Assembly (NCBI GenBank): GCA_002730655.1
Contig: PCAT01000001.1
Span: forward strand, 20,783 to 28,798
Direction: 5' to 3'
Origin: Balneola sp.
Lineage (GTDB): Bacteria > Bacteroidota > Rhodothermia > Balneolales > Balneolaceae
Length of the DNA: 8,016 bases
Shown here: piece after piece, positions 1-6,534 of the stretch
Position numbering within the stretch: position 1 is the first letter of the stretch
Layout of the letters: each line of letters starts with the position of its first letter
Position numbers and translations under genes: made by a program
The notes under the pieces: model-generated
Told to the model about the DNA's origin: nothing
The model's database searches: none
Seen by the model: the letters and a program-made list of their open reading frames with translations, nothing else

Positions 1-1170
1 GGACCTGGGGTATATGTATGCGATCGATGTGTTGAAGATGCATCTAGCATAATTAAAAGTGATTTAGCCTCCCTTGCTAAGCGCCGTGAAAGACCGTTCA
101 AACCCGTTTTGAAGCCTATTGAAATTAAGGCAAAACTCGACGAGTACGTTATTGGTCAAGAATTTGCCAAAAAAACATTAAGTGTTGCGGTTTATAACCA
201 CTATAAACGAATTGGAGCTGAATTTTCTGAGGATGATGATACCACTATCGAAAAAAGTAATATCGCTTTGCTAGGTCCTACGGGTAGTGGGAAAACCTTA
301 TTAGCTCGCACTCTTGCAAAAGTCATAGATGTACCATTCACTATTGCAGATGCAACTGTATTAACCGAAGCAGGTTACGTAGGTGAGGATGTTGAAAGTA
401 TTTTAAGTAATTTACTGCAAGCTGCTGATTTTGATGTCGAGCGTGCAAAGCGGGGAATTGTATATATTGATGAAGTGGATAAGGTTGCTAGAAAAAGTGA
501 CAATCCTTCTATTACTAGAGATGTAAGTGGTGAGGGAGTACAGCAGGCTTTACTTAAAATATTAGAAGGGACGATTGCGAATATCCCCCCAAAAGGTGGC
601 AGAAAGCACCCTGAGCAGAGTTTTATTCAGTTAGACACAGCCAATATTCTTTTTATATGCGGTGGAGCCTTTGCAGGTCTCGAGCAAATTATCGCTCGTC
701 GTCTTTCTACCTCTGCAATGGGATTTCGTTCTGAGGAGCAAGTGAAATTTGATAAGGATAATCCGGAAATCTTTACCCATGTTGAACCCGAGGATCTGCA
801 GCATTTTGGCTTAATACCAGAATTAATTGGACGTTTGCCAGTTATTTGTGGCCTCCATGAACTCTCCGACGAAGCTCTTATGGATATTTTGAGTACTCCT
901 AAGAATGCGTTGGTAAAGCAGTATAAAAAGCTATTCAGGTTAGAAAATGTCGAGTTAGATTTTGAAGATGATGCACTACAAGCTGTGGTGGAGAGAGCCA
1001 AAAATAGAAAAACAGGTGCCCGGGGACTTCGATCTATTATGGAAAGTTCTATGCTCGATATTATGTTCACTCTTCCGTCAATGAAGCAAGTTAAGCGGTG
1101 TATTATAACTCGTGAAACCATAGAGAAACAGGCTCCTCCGATTTATGAAAAACAGAAAGCTTCGGCTTAA
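1..1170 (+). CDS. clpX: ATP-dependent Clp protease ATP-binding subunit ClpX (5' end missing)
   Basis: ClpX is the AAA+ unfoldase that feeds proteins into the cytoplasmic ClpP peptidase. The frame is open from base 1 and reads GPGVYVCDRCVEDASSIIKS, the second half of the N-terminal zinc-binding domain with its second CxxC pair. The gene therefore begins before the window, and the TTG at 109 is an internal codon, not the start. Numbering residues from base 1, the AAA+ landmarks are all present: Walker A GPTGSGKT (92-99), pore loop GYVG (125-128), Walker B with IDEVD (156-160), the RKH loop (201-203), an MGF tripeptide where ClpX has its ClpP-docking IGF loop (240-242), the arginine finger in LIGRLP (276-281) and sensor 2 GARGLRS (339-345). 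About 389 residues are visible; probably only the first few dozen are missing. The C-terminus is intact and ends in TAA. clpP often lies upstream of clpX but is outside the window. The next gene starts 64 nt downstream, with no clear terminator between. Confidence 0.97.
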   Translation, partial: GPGVYVCDRCVEDASSIIKSDLASLAKRRERPFKPVLKPIEIKAKLDEYVIGQEFAKKTLSVAVYNHYKRIGAEFSEDDDTTIEKSNIALLGPTGSGKTLLARTLAKVIDVPFTIADATVLTEAGYVGEDVESILSNLLQAADFDVERAKRGIVYIDEVDKVARKSDNPSITRDVSGEGVQQALLKILEGTIANIPPKGGRKHPEQSFIQLDTANILFICGGAFAGLEQIIARRLSTSAMGFRSEEQVKFDKDNPEIFTHVEPEDLQHFGLIPELIGRLPVICGLHELSDEALMDILSTPKNALVKQYKKLFRLENVELDFEDDALQAVVERAKNRKTGARGLRSIMESSMLDIMFTLPSMKQVKRCIITRETIEKQAPPIYEKQKASA

Positions 1171-1234
1171 AAACTGTCTGCCTAAGAATTTTAGTTTATT
1201 ACAGCCTGTTCATTGTATTCATTAAATAAGTTAT

Positions 1235-2584
1235 ATGAAGTTATTCCATCGAACAGGACCCATAAAGTGGTTACTTACTTTACTACTAGTTTTTCTTGGA
1301 CTTGGTTCAGTAGTGTACAATCAGTATCTGATAAATAGAATACTTGAGCAGGAAAAAGCTAGTGTACAATTATGGGCCAAGGCACTTGAGTTCAACGCTC
1401 TACCTATTCATCAGGAGTCTAGCCGCTTACTTTTAAATGTGATTGAAGAATTAGAAGCCCAAGAAGATATAGCCGACAGCCTAACTCGGAAGCTAGTAGA
1501 AGTTGAGGGTATGCGTAGTATGCAGAATTTTGTTACTGATGAACTTATTTTAAATAACAGAGGTAATTTTAAGTTACCTGCGGTTTTGGTGGATGATAAC
1601 GATCGTCCTCTTGAATATATATTACTTGATGAAAAAGGGGGGACAATACTTGAATATAGCTTTAGAAATGTGCGAAGTGCGAATATTGAAACAGAAAAAA
1701 AACGCCTTGCCTATATAAATAAATTAAAAAATATGAATCCTCCCATTCCCATAATGGTAGGTGAAGGAGAAGACGCTCTTCGTCAATTTGTGTATTATGG
1801 TGAAAGTACAGTTGTACAGGTTCTACGTTATGTTCCAGCTATTCAAATTGTGGTGATCCTACTGCTCTTTTTTATTGGGTATACGAGTTTATTAAGTATT
1901 ACCCGAATGGAACAATCCAACTTATGGGTTGGTATGGCAAAAGAGGCCGCCCACCAATTAGGGACTCCTATATCTAGTTTACTTGGTTGGATTCAATTAT
2001 TTCGGGACGATTTACCCAAGCAATTAGAACAAGATACACTCTTAAATGAAATTGAAAAGGATGTATACCGCTTAAAGGGGGTAGCTGAAAGATTTGGTAA
2101 AATTGGGTCTAAGCCGGAATTGCAGTCACTTGAATTTGCACCTGTATTGGATGAGGCAATCAAATACATGGAGAGGAGATTACCTAAAATTTCTGGGGAA
2201 GTTCACATTGAAACCGATCTAAGGGCAAATGGGTTAGTAAAATTAAATCCAGAATTATTGCAGTGGGCCATAGAGAATCTTATGAAGAATGCGATGGACG
2301 CTTTACAGACGGCTAATAATTCTAAAAGGCTTGAGATCACTGTTCGTAGTTATATCAGAAATAATGAATTATTTATTGAGGTTGAAGACACAGGGATTGG
2401 TATGTATTCAACGACTAAAAAGAATATATTTAGACCTGGTTATTCTACAAAGAAGAGAGGTTGGGGCTTAGGACTAAATTTGGCAAAGCGAATTATTGAT
2501 GAATATCATGGGGGAGGGTTAACAGTCGCTAAGAGTGAAGTTGGAGTGGGTACAACTATGCAAATTCGGTTAAATATGACCTGA
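1235..2584 (+). CDS. Membrane sensor histidine kinase (orphan, no adjacent response regulator)
   Basis: A 449-residue inner-membrane sensor kinase that should autophosphorylate on a histidine and pass the phosphate to an unidentified response regulator. One transmembrane segment lies at about residues 11-33. A predicted periplasmic sensor region of about 170 residues follows, with no domain I recognise, then a second transmembrane segment at about 203-222. No clear HAMP domain follows; the H-box MAKEAAHQLGTPISS begins about 12 residues later, with the phospho-acceptor at His240. The HATPase_c domain is complete: N-box ENLMKNAMDAL (347-357), G1 box DTGIGM (385-390), F-box around Phe399, and G2 box GWGLGL (409-414). 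The 'HQLGTPISS' variant is, to my knowledge, characteristic of Bacteroidota-type kinases. The ATG at 1235 has no Shine-Dalgarno sequence, only an A/T-rich leader, but gives a sensible N-terminus with basic residues before the first membrane segment. No response regulator gene is in the window. The ligand is unknown. Confidence 0.93.
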   Translation: MKLFHRTGPIKWLLTLLLVFLGLGSVVYNQYLINRILEQEKASVQLWAKALEFNALPIHQESSRLLLNVIEELEAQEDIADSLTRKLVEVEGMRSMQNFVTDELILNNRGNFKLPAVLVDDNDRPLEYILLDEKGGTILEYSFRNVRSANIETEKKRLAYINKLKNMNPPIPIMVGEGEDALRQFVYYGESTVVQVLRYVPAIQIVVILLLFFIGYTSLLSITRMEQSNLWVGMAKEAAHQLGTPISSLLGWIQLFRDDLPKQLEQDTLLNEIEKDVYRLKGVAERFGKIGSKPELQSLEFAPVLDEAIKYMERRLPKISGEVHIETDLRANGLVKLNPELLQWAIENLMKNAMDALQTANNSKRLEITVRSYIRNNELFIEVEDTGIGMYSTTKKNIFRPGYSTKKRGWGLGLNLAKRIIDEYHGGGLTVAKSEVGVGTTMQIRLNMT

Positions 2585-3151
2585 TTAATCGTCAGTATAT
2601 CCGTGTTTTTTGGCATGCTCGTATAATTCTGTTTTCAATAAATTTCTACCCCTATGTAATCGAGAGCGAATGGTCCCAATAGGCACATCTAGCATATTGG
2701 ATATTTCTTCATAGGTGAACCCATCTACATCACACAGTAGCACTACGGTACGGAAATCTTCAGGAAGTTTTGACAGGGCTTTAGAAAATCGATCATCCAT
2801 TTTATCACGAAAAATCAAATGCTCTAAATCAGTTGTTTCTGTACGCTCAGCGCGAACATTTTCATAGAATGCTGCAACCTCTTCGTAATCAACCTCTTGT
2901 GGCTTTTTTAAATTTCGGCGATAGTTGTTAATGAAAGAGTTTTTAAGTATACGAAATAACCATGCCTTTGCATTGGTTCCTTTCTCATAGCTATCAAAAA
3001 ATCGAAAAGCTTTAACAATGGTATCTTGTACAAGATCCTCTGAATCACTAGGATCAGTTGTTAAACGAAGCGCAAAATTGTACAAAGAATCTAAGTGAGG
3101 GAGAATCTCCTCGTTAAATGCCTGCTGCTTATCCAGTTTTCTTTTACTCAA
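2585..3151 (-). CDS. ECF-type RNA polymerase sigma factor (SigR-like)
   Basis: A 188-residue extracytoplasmic-function sigma factor that directs RNA polymerase to a stress regulon. Region 2 covers about residues 12-80, including DSEDLVQDTIVKAF (region 2.2) and AKAWLFRILKNSFINNYRR (regions 2.3/2.4, promoter -10 melting). Region 4 covers about 118-175, with the -35-binding helix-turn-helix FTYEEISNMLDVPIGTIRSR. The 'GTNAKAWLFRIL...SFINNYRR' stretch followed by a KKPQEVD linker resembles the SigR/ECF12 group, judged from memory. The start is TTG at 3151: GAGG lies 5 nt upstream, an in-frame TAG lies further upstream, and no ATG or GTG intervenes. SigR-type factors are usually followed by a zinc-binding redox anti-sigma gene; here the stop codon instead abuts the stop of the convergent kinase gene, so no such partner is downstream. 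The CPBP protease gene ends 146 nt upstream. It is clearly an ECF sigma factor; the subgroup is less certain. Confidence 0.95.
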   Translation of the reverse strand: MSKRKLDKQQAFNEEILPHLDSLYNFALRLTTDPSDSEDLVQDTIVKAFRFFDSYEKGTNAKAWLFRILKNSFINNYRRNLKKPQEVDYEEVAAFYENVRAERTETTDLEHLIFRDKMDDRFSKALSKLPEDFRTVVLLCDVDGFTYEEISNMLDVPIGTIRSRLHRGRNLLKTELYEHAKKHGYTDD

Positions 3152-3156
3152 TTTGA

Positions 3157-3160
3157 CCTC
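3157..3160 (-). promoter_or_regulatory. Shine-Dalgarno GAGG for the sigma factor gene
   Basis: On the minus strand GAGG is followed by the 5-nt spacer TCAAA and then TTG. It decides the start, because the frame has no ATG or GTG between this TTG and the upstream in-frame TAG. Confidence 0.6.
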
Positions 3161-3221
3161 GTTATCTATTACTAGATACCTGTTTTTCTAAAAATATAAA
3201 TTAAACTACAGTTTTCCTTCT

Positions 3222-3246
3222 TGACAGAAATTAATATATCTGACAG
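3222..3246. repeat. Pair of TGACAG direct repeats, 19-nt period, upstream of the sigma gene
   Basis: TGACAG occurs at 3222-3227 and again at 3241-3246, in the 146-nt gap between the CPBP gene's end and the sigma gene's start. The copies lie about 71-95 nt upstream of the sigma gene's TTG. Such spacing could suit a regulator contacting two sites, but two six-base copies in AT-rich DNA can easily arise by chance. No convincing promoter for either known consensus was found in this gap. Confidence 0.2.
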
Positions 3247-3297
3247 TCGTTCTTCAGCTACGGTAATGATTTCATTAATTTTGAAAAGTAAATCAAC

Positions 3298-4053
3298 TTA
3301 AGCGCCTAGAAAAGTAATAACTATCATATCATACAAAGCATGGGTCCAAGCTGTAACTCCAAACCCCCGCAATACATAAATTCCATTAAGAATAACTCCG
3401 AATAGAAACCTAAACAAAAATGAGCTCATGGTAAAGGGGTCGCCCATATTGCCTGTATAATGTGCCGCGCTAAATAATATTGCAGATAAAAGTATGGCTG
3501 AAGCATAGCTAGCCCACGATTTAGTGCCAAACCATTTGTTAAAAATCCATATAAATAGACTTACTAATAGGACCCTAAAAAAAAGTTCTTCGTATAAACC
3601 AGCACCTAATGAGAGCGTAAGATTTTGAATATATGATAATTGTACAGCCGTTTCACCCGATTGTAAGGCTATACCGGGCAATATCAAATTAGTTAATGAT
3701 GAGCTTATTAAAGCTACTAATATAGCCCATAAGGTTGATTCAACTAACATTATACCAAAGTAACCTAGTCTTATCTCATTTAACTCCTCACGTTTGTGAA
3801 TTAAAATAAATATTCCAACTATCAAGACTAAAAGCAGACTAATATTAAGTGCATCTAAACCAATGAATTGTAATAACTGTTTAAACCATAAATCAACACT
3901 GATGCGAACTATTGTCTCTGTGGTAGGTGCCGTAAAAAGAATGAGTACCTCATAGACGATAAATAAAGGAATAGCGGCTAAAAAACTGTACAAAAGTCCC
4001 TTAGTCAGTGCATGATAGCGATGAGAGGGCGATTTGTATACTTTTTGTTTCAC
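3298..4053 (-). CDS. CPBP family intramembrane glutamic endopeptidase (CAAX protease-like)
   Basis: A 251-residue polytopic inner-membrane protein of the CPBP (CAAX protease and bacteriocin-processing, Abi) family. The three family motifs appear in order: EELFFR (residues 155-160, catalytic Glu pair and Arg), FSAAH (194-198, His198) and THALYD (237-242, His238 and Asp242). About six to eight hydrophobic segments surround them, beginning near residue 20. All expected catalytic residues are present, so it is probably an active intramembrane protease; the substrate is unknown. The start is GTG at 4053. Its G is also the last base of the preceding gene's TAG stop, and a strong GGAGGA lies 6 nt upstream inside that gene, so translation is probably coupled to the LysM/RlpA-like protein. 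A functional link between the two is inference from this coupling. The next gene, the sigma factor, is 146 nt further downstream. Confidence 0.92.
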   Translation of the reverse strand: MKQKVYKSPSHRYHALTKGLLYSFLAAIPLFIVYEVLILFTAPTTETIVRISVDLWFKQLLQFIGLDALNISLLLVLIVGIFILIHKREELNEIRLGYFGIMLVESTLWAILVALISSSLTNLILPGIALQSGETAVQLSYIQNLTLSLGAGLYEELFFRVLLVSLFIWIFNKWFGTKSWASYASAILLSAILFSAAHYTGNMGDPFTMSSFLFRFLFGVILNGIYVLRGFGVTAWTHALYDMIVITFLGA

Positions 4054-5141
4054 TAGGGCTCCTCCAAAGTGAAAATGCGAGCCATCTTAGCATTTGAATT
4101 AGGGATTGGGTCACCATATCCTAGCAACTGATGCGCTAAGTTAGAAAGCTGCAAGACATTTTCTGTGGTTCTGTCATTAATGCGAACATAAATACCACGG
4201 TCATTCACTGGGTTTTTAACAAATAAAACCTGTCCTAAGCGTATACTTGCATGCGCAGCGGTAAGTTCTTCAGGATTATAAAGCTCACCGGTAGTAGTGG
4301 TCTTTGCTCTATCGGACTTTTTATATACGCTTATTTCCACTTGGCCAATATCTATGATAAAGGCTGATTTGGTGTAGGGATTATCATAATTTCTTGAAGG
4401 AGGGGCTAGTATCGTTATTTTTTGACCTGGATTTAGACGGTCGATATTTACATCTGGATTCAAATAGGCCAATTCTTTTTTACTCATTTTAAAGTTCATG
4501 AGTAAACTATCTATATGTAAGTTTTGAGGTAGGGTATAAATGAGAAAGGCACCTTGTGGTGCAGAGCCATCCTCGAAATTTGTTGCTACCGGAGCAACAC
4601 TGTCGATCACTTTTTTTACCGTAAGGCGCTGCCCAACCCGTATAAAATCAGAGTTTAATTCATTTAAATTTTTTAGTTCGCTAACACTCATATCGTGCGC
4701 TCCTGCTATACGAATGAGATTGTCTCCGCTTTTTACAATATAAAACTCGGTTGTTTCAATATTATCTGAGCGAATAATCGATGCTCCAGTGTCTAACACT
4801 TCATTTTGTTTTTTAACGGTCAATGAAGATGAATCTAGAGATTTATAGCGTAGAATCTGCCCAATAGAAATTATATTCCCAGTTAGCTCGTTCCAATTCT
4901 TTAATTCTTCTACTTGTACACCTAAACTTTTGGATATGCTATAAAGTGTTTCTCCTCCTTTTACCTCATACTCCGAATACCTTGTGTTTTGTTCGAGTTG
5001 AATATTTTGTTCATCTCTTCCCTGCTGCGATTGGGCAAGAACCACATTGACCTGGGAAAAAATGAGCCATATTCCAGTAAAAATTAATGGAGCAGGTACA
5101 GCCAATGATCGGATAATATTGGTAGAGAGTACTATTTTCAC
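4053..5141 (-). CDS. Secreted LysM-repeat protein with C-terminal RlpA-like double-psi beta-barrel domain
   Basis: From the GTG at 5141 this is 362 residues. An N-terminal export signal has Lys2 and Arg11, a hydrophobic core and a likely cleavage after VLA at residue 36. LysM repeats, which bind peptidoglycan glycans, lie at about 57-100 (YEVKGGETLYSISKSLGV) and 132-176 (YIVKSGDNLIRIAGAHDM). A more divergent third copy lies at about 199-246 and ends in NPGQKITI. Residues about 257-341 match the RlpA-like barrel: GELYNPEELTAAH then YVRINDR. Glu286, His297 and Asp323 have the same order and spacing (11 and 26 residues) as the residues I recall as essential in Pseudomonas RlpA, a lytic transglycosylase. 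The usual opening Ser-Trp-Tyr-Gly motif is absent, so activity is uncertain. The frame is open further upstream to an ATG at 5228 and a GTG at 5186, but both overlap aroC. GTG 5141 sits 4 nt after the aroC stop and gives a normal signal peptide, though it has no clear Shine-Dalgarno. It is probably co-transcribed with aroC and the CPBP gene. Confidence 0.88.
   Translation of the reverse strand: MKIVLSTNIIRSLAVPAPLIFTGIWLIFSQVNVVLAQSQQGRDEQNIQLEQNTRYSEYEVKGGETLYSISKSLGVQVEELKNWNELTGNIISIGQILRYKSLDSSSLTVKKQNEVLDTGASIIRSDNIETTEFYIVKSGDNLIRIAGAHDMSVSELKNLNELNSDFIRVGQRLTVKKVIDSVAPVATNFEDGSAPQGAFLIYTLPQNLHIDSLLMNFKMSKKELAYLNPDVNIDRLNPGQKITILAPPSRNYDNPYTKSAFIIDIGQVEISVYKKSDRAKTTTTGELYNPEELTAAHASIRLGQVLFVKNPVNDRGIYVRINDRTTENVLQLSNLAHQLLGYGDPIPNSNAKMARIFTLEEP
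4060..4065 (-). promoter_or_regulatory. Strong Shine-Dalgarno GGAGGA for the CPBP gene, inside the LysM gene
   Basis: On the minus strand GGAGGA is separated by GCCCTA (6 nt) from the GTG start at 4053. It lies within the last codons of the upstream gene, whose TAG stop shares its G with the GTG. This fixes the start and implies translational coupling. It is the strongest ribosome-binding site in the window. Confidence 0.8.
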
Positions 5142-5145
5142 AAAT

Positions 5146-6321
5146 TTAAATGGAGTAGCGTTCTTGGATTTCGCTAATAGAATCACCCCCGAATTTCTTA
5201 AGAAATGCATTTGCAATGACAGGAGCAATTACGCTTTCAGCGACTACTAAAGCTCTTGGTATAGCACATACATCAGATCGTTCATAACGGGTTTCAGTTT
5301 GCTCTAGACTATGTATATCAACTGTCTGTAGTGGATTGAGCATAGTGGGGATTGGTTTCATGACCCCTCGAATAATAATTGGCTCACCAGTTGTCATTCC
5401 GCCTTCAATACCGCCAGAGCGGTTGGTATTACGAGAAAAACGTTTTCCTGTATGAATTATTTCGTCATGGACTTGGTGCCCTGGTCGAGTTCCCGATTCG
5501 AAGCCTAAACCAATTTCAATCCCTTTCATCGCTTGCGTACTTAAGACAGCCTGGGCTAATTTTCCATCGATTTTTCTGTCCCAATGAGTATAGCTACCTA
5601 AACCGACCGGCACCCCGGTGACAATCACTTCATAAATACCTCCTAGTGATGAGCCTGCCTTGCGATAGATTTTAATTTCATTCACCATCTGTTTGGTTAG
5701 TTCAGCATCTAAGCAGCGTACTTCTGATAAATCGGCAGCTCGATACAAAGATTCGGCGCCATTTTCCATAAAGCCAGCAGTTTTTTTTCTGATTTGATCC
5801 CAGTCGTTGTATCCAGCCGCTCCAATTCTGAGCACATGTCCTCCGATTTCGATACCGAATTGTTTTAAAAATTGTCGAGCAACTGATCCGCAAGCCACTC
5901 GCATGCTTGTTTCACGGGCGCTTGAACGTTCTATTACCGGTCGAATATCATTAAATCTAAATTTTTGAGCACCAACTAGGTCAGCATGTCCAGGACGAGG
6001 GAGGGTTATTTTTTCTATACCTTCGGCCTCTACTTCTTTATTCATTACAACTGGCCAACCTGCTTTATCTTTCTTAAACGCTCTATTTTGAATGACCATA
6101 GCAATGGGTCCACCCATGGTTTTACCAAAACGAACTCCCGAATCAATACGTGCTACATCCTTTTCCCACGCCATCCTTCCACCTCTTCCATACCCTTTTT
6201 GACGGCGAGCTAAATGTTCTGCTATGTCAGCTTCTTTAATTTGTAAGCCTGCAGGCACTCCTTCAATAATTCCTGTGAGGGTTGGTCCATGTGATTCCCC
6301 GGCTGTAAAATATCTAATCAT
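5146..6321 (-). CDS. aroC: Chorismate synthase
   Basis: This enzyme makes chorismate from 5-enolpyruvylshikimate-3-phosphate, the last step of the shikimate pathway, using reduced FMN. The protein is 391 residues, within the family's normal range. Signatures are GESHGPTLTGIIEGVPAG (from residue 8, His11), RRQKGYGRGGRM (39-50), RPGHADL (109-115, His112), SSARETSMR (133-141), GIEGGMTTGEP (304-314) and RSDVCAIPRALVVAE (348-362, Asp350). The two histidines and the aspartate correspond to the known catalytic positions. The start is ATG at 6321, because the conserved family N-terminus begins MIRYFTAGESHG. An in-frame ATG at 6417 would add 32 residues that do not resemble the family. No Shine-Dalgarno is visible. 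The 213-nt gap upstream probably holds its promoter, but no box stands out. The LysM gene starts 4 nt after the stop. A biosynthetic gene heading an envelope-protein operon probably reflects housekeeping co-expression, not shared function. Confidence 0.97.
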   Translation of the reverse strand: MIRYFTAGESHGPTLTGIIEGVPAGLQIKEADIAEHLARRQKGYGRGGRMAWEKDVARIDSGVRFGKTMGGPIAMVIQNRAFKKDKAGWPVVMNKEVEAEGIEKITLPRPGHADLVGAQKFRFNDIRPVIERSSARETSMRVACGSVARQFLKQFGIEIGGHVLRIGAAGYNDWDQIRKKTAGFMENGAESLYRAADLSEVRCLDAELTKQMVNEIKIYRKAGSSLGGIYEVIVTGVPVGLGSYTHWDRKIDGKLAQAVLSTQAMKGIEIGLGFESGTRPGHQVHDEIIHTGKRFSRNTNRSGGIEGGMTTGEPIIIRGVMKPIPTMLNPLQTVDIHSLEQTETRYERSDVCAIPRALVVAESVIAPVIANAFLKKFGGDSISEIQERYSI

Positions 6322-6386
6322 AGTTGAGTATGAATGGAGTGAATGTTGAGAGTAATGGTAGCATGTTAAACTAAATATTGACTCAG

Positions 6387-6402
6387 AACCTCTTTTGAGG
6401 TT
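6387..6402. promoter_or_regulatory. Perfect hairpin (6-bp stem, 4-nt loop) in the aroC leader
   Basis: AACCTC and GAGGTT are perfect inverted repeats around a 4-nt loop, 66-81 nt upstream of the aroC ATG. Read on the plus strand the stem is followed by TGCTTTTATT, loosely terminator-like, but no plus-strand gene ends here. On the minus strand no U-tract follows. It could be a leader structure for aroC or an operator, or chance. Function unproven. Confidence 0.3.
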
Positions 6403-6534
6403 TGCTTTTATTGCCATAGAGTAGGCATATGTTCTTCATAGTATAAAATAGGAATATTTGACACTTTATACCGCTCGGGTATGGTCTGGCTTAAAGGTTT
6501 AGTTTTTTGTCATATTATTCATCTCTATAAAAAT

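Noticed and set aside
109..111. TTG as the start of clpX
   Set aside because: The frame stays open to base 1 and encodes the ClpX zinc-finger end (VCDRCVED), so this is an internal leucine codon of a gene truncated by the window.
627..1121. Long minus-strand reading frame opposite clpX
   Set aside because: It lies wholly antisense to well-conserved ClpX sequence, and its translation has no recognisable domain.
1171..1234. Terminator between clpX and the kinase gene
   Set aside because: Only a weak CTAA/TTAG pairing around AT-rich sequence is present, with no GC-rich stem.
3221..3249. Plus-strand sigma-70 promoter from TTGACA at 3221
   Set aside because: No -10 box lies at the right distance, and no plus-strand gene follows; the next genes downstream are on the minus strand.
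5142..5228. LysM protein starting at ATG 5228
   Set aside because: It would overlap aroC by 83 nt and place a long non-signal stretch before the export signal. GTG 5141 gives a normal signal peptide. GTG 5186 remains a weaker alternative.
5379..6213. Several short reading frames on both strands within aroC
   Set aside because: All lie inside a conserved, uninterrupted chorismate synthase gene and are out of frame or antisense.
6322..6417. 32-residue N-terminal extension of AroC, or an aromatic leader peptide for attenuation
   Set aside because: Chorismate synthases begin at MIRYFTAGESHG. The extension is in frame with aroC with no stop, so it is not a separate leader peptide, and it has no run of aromatic codons.
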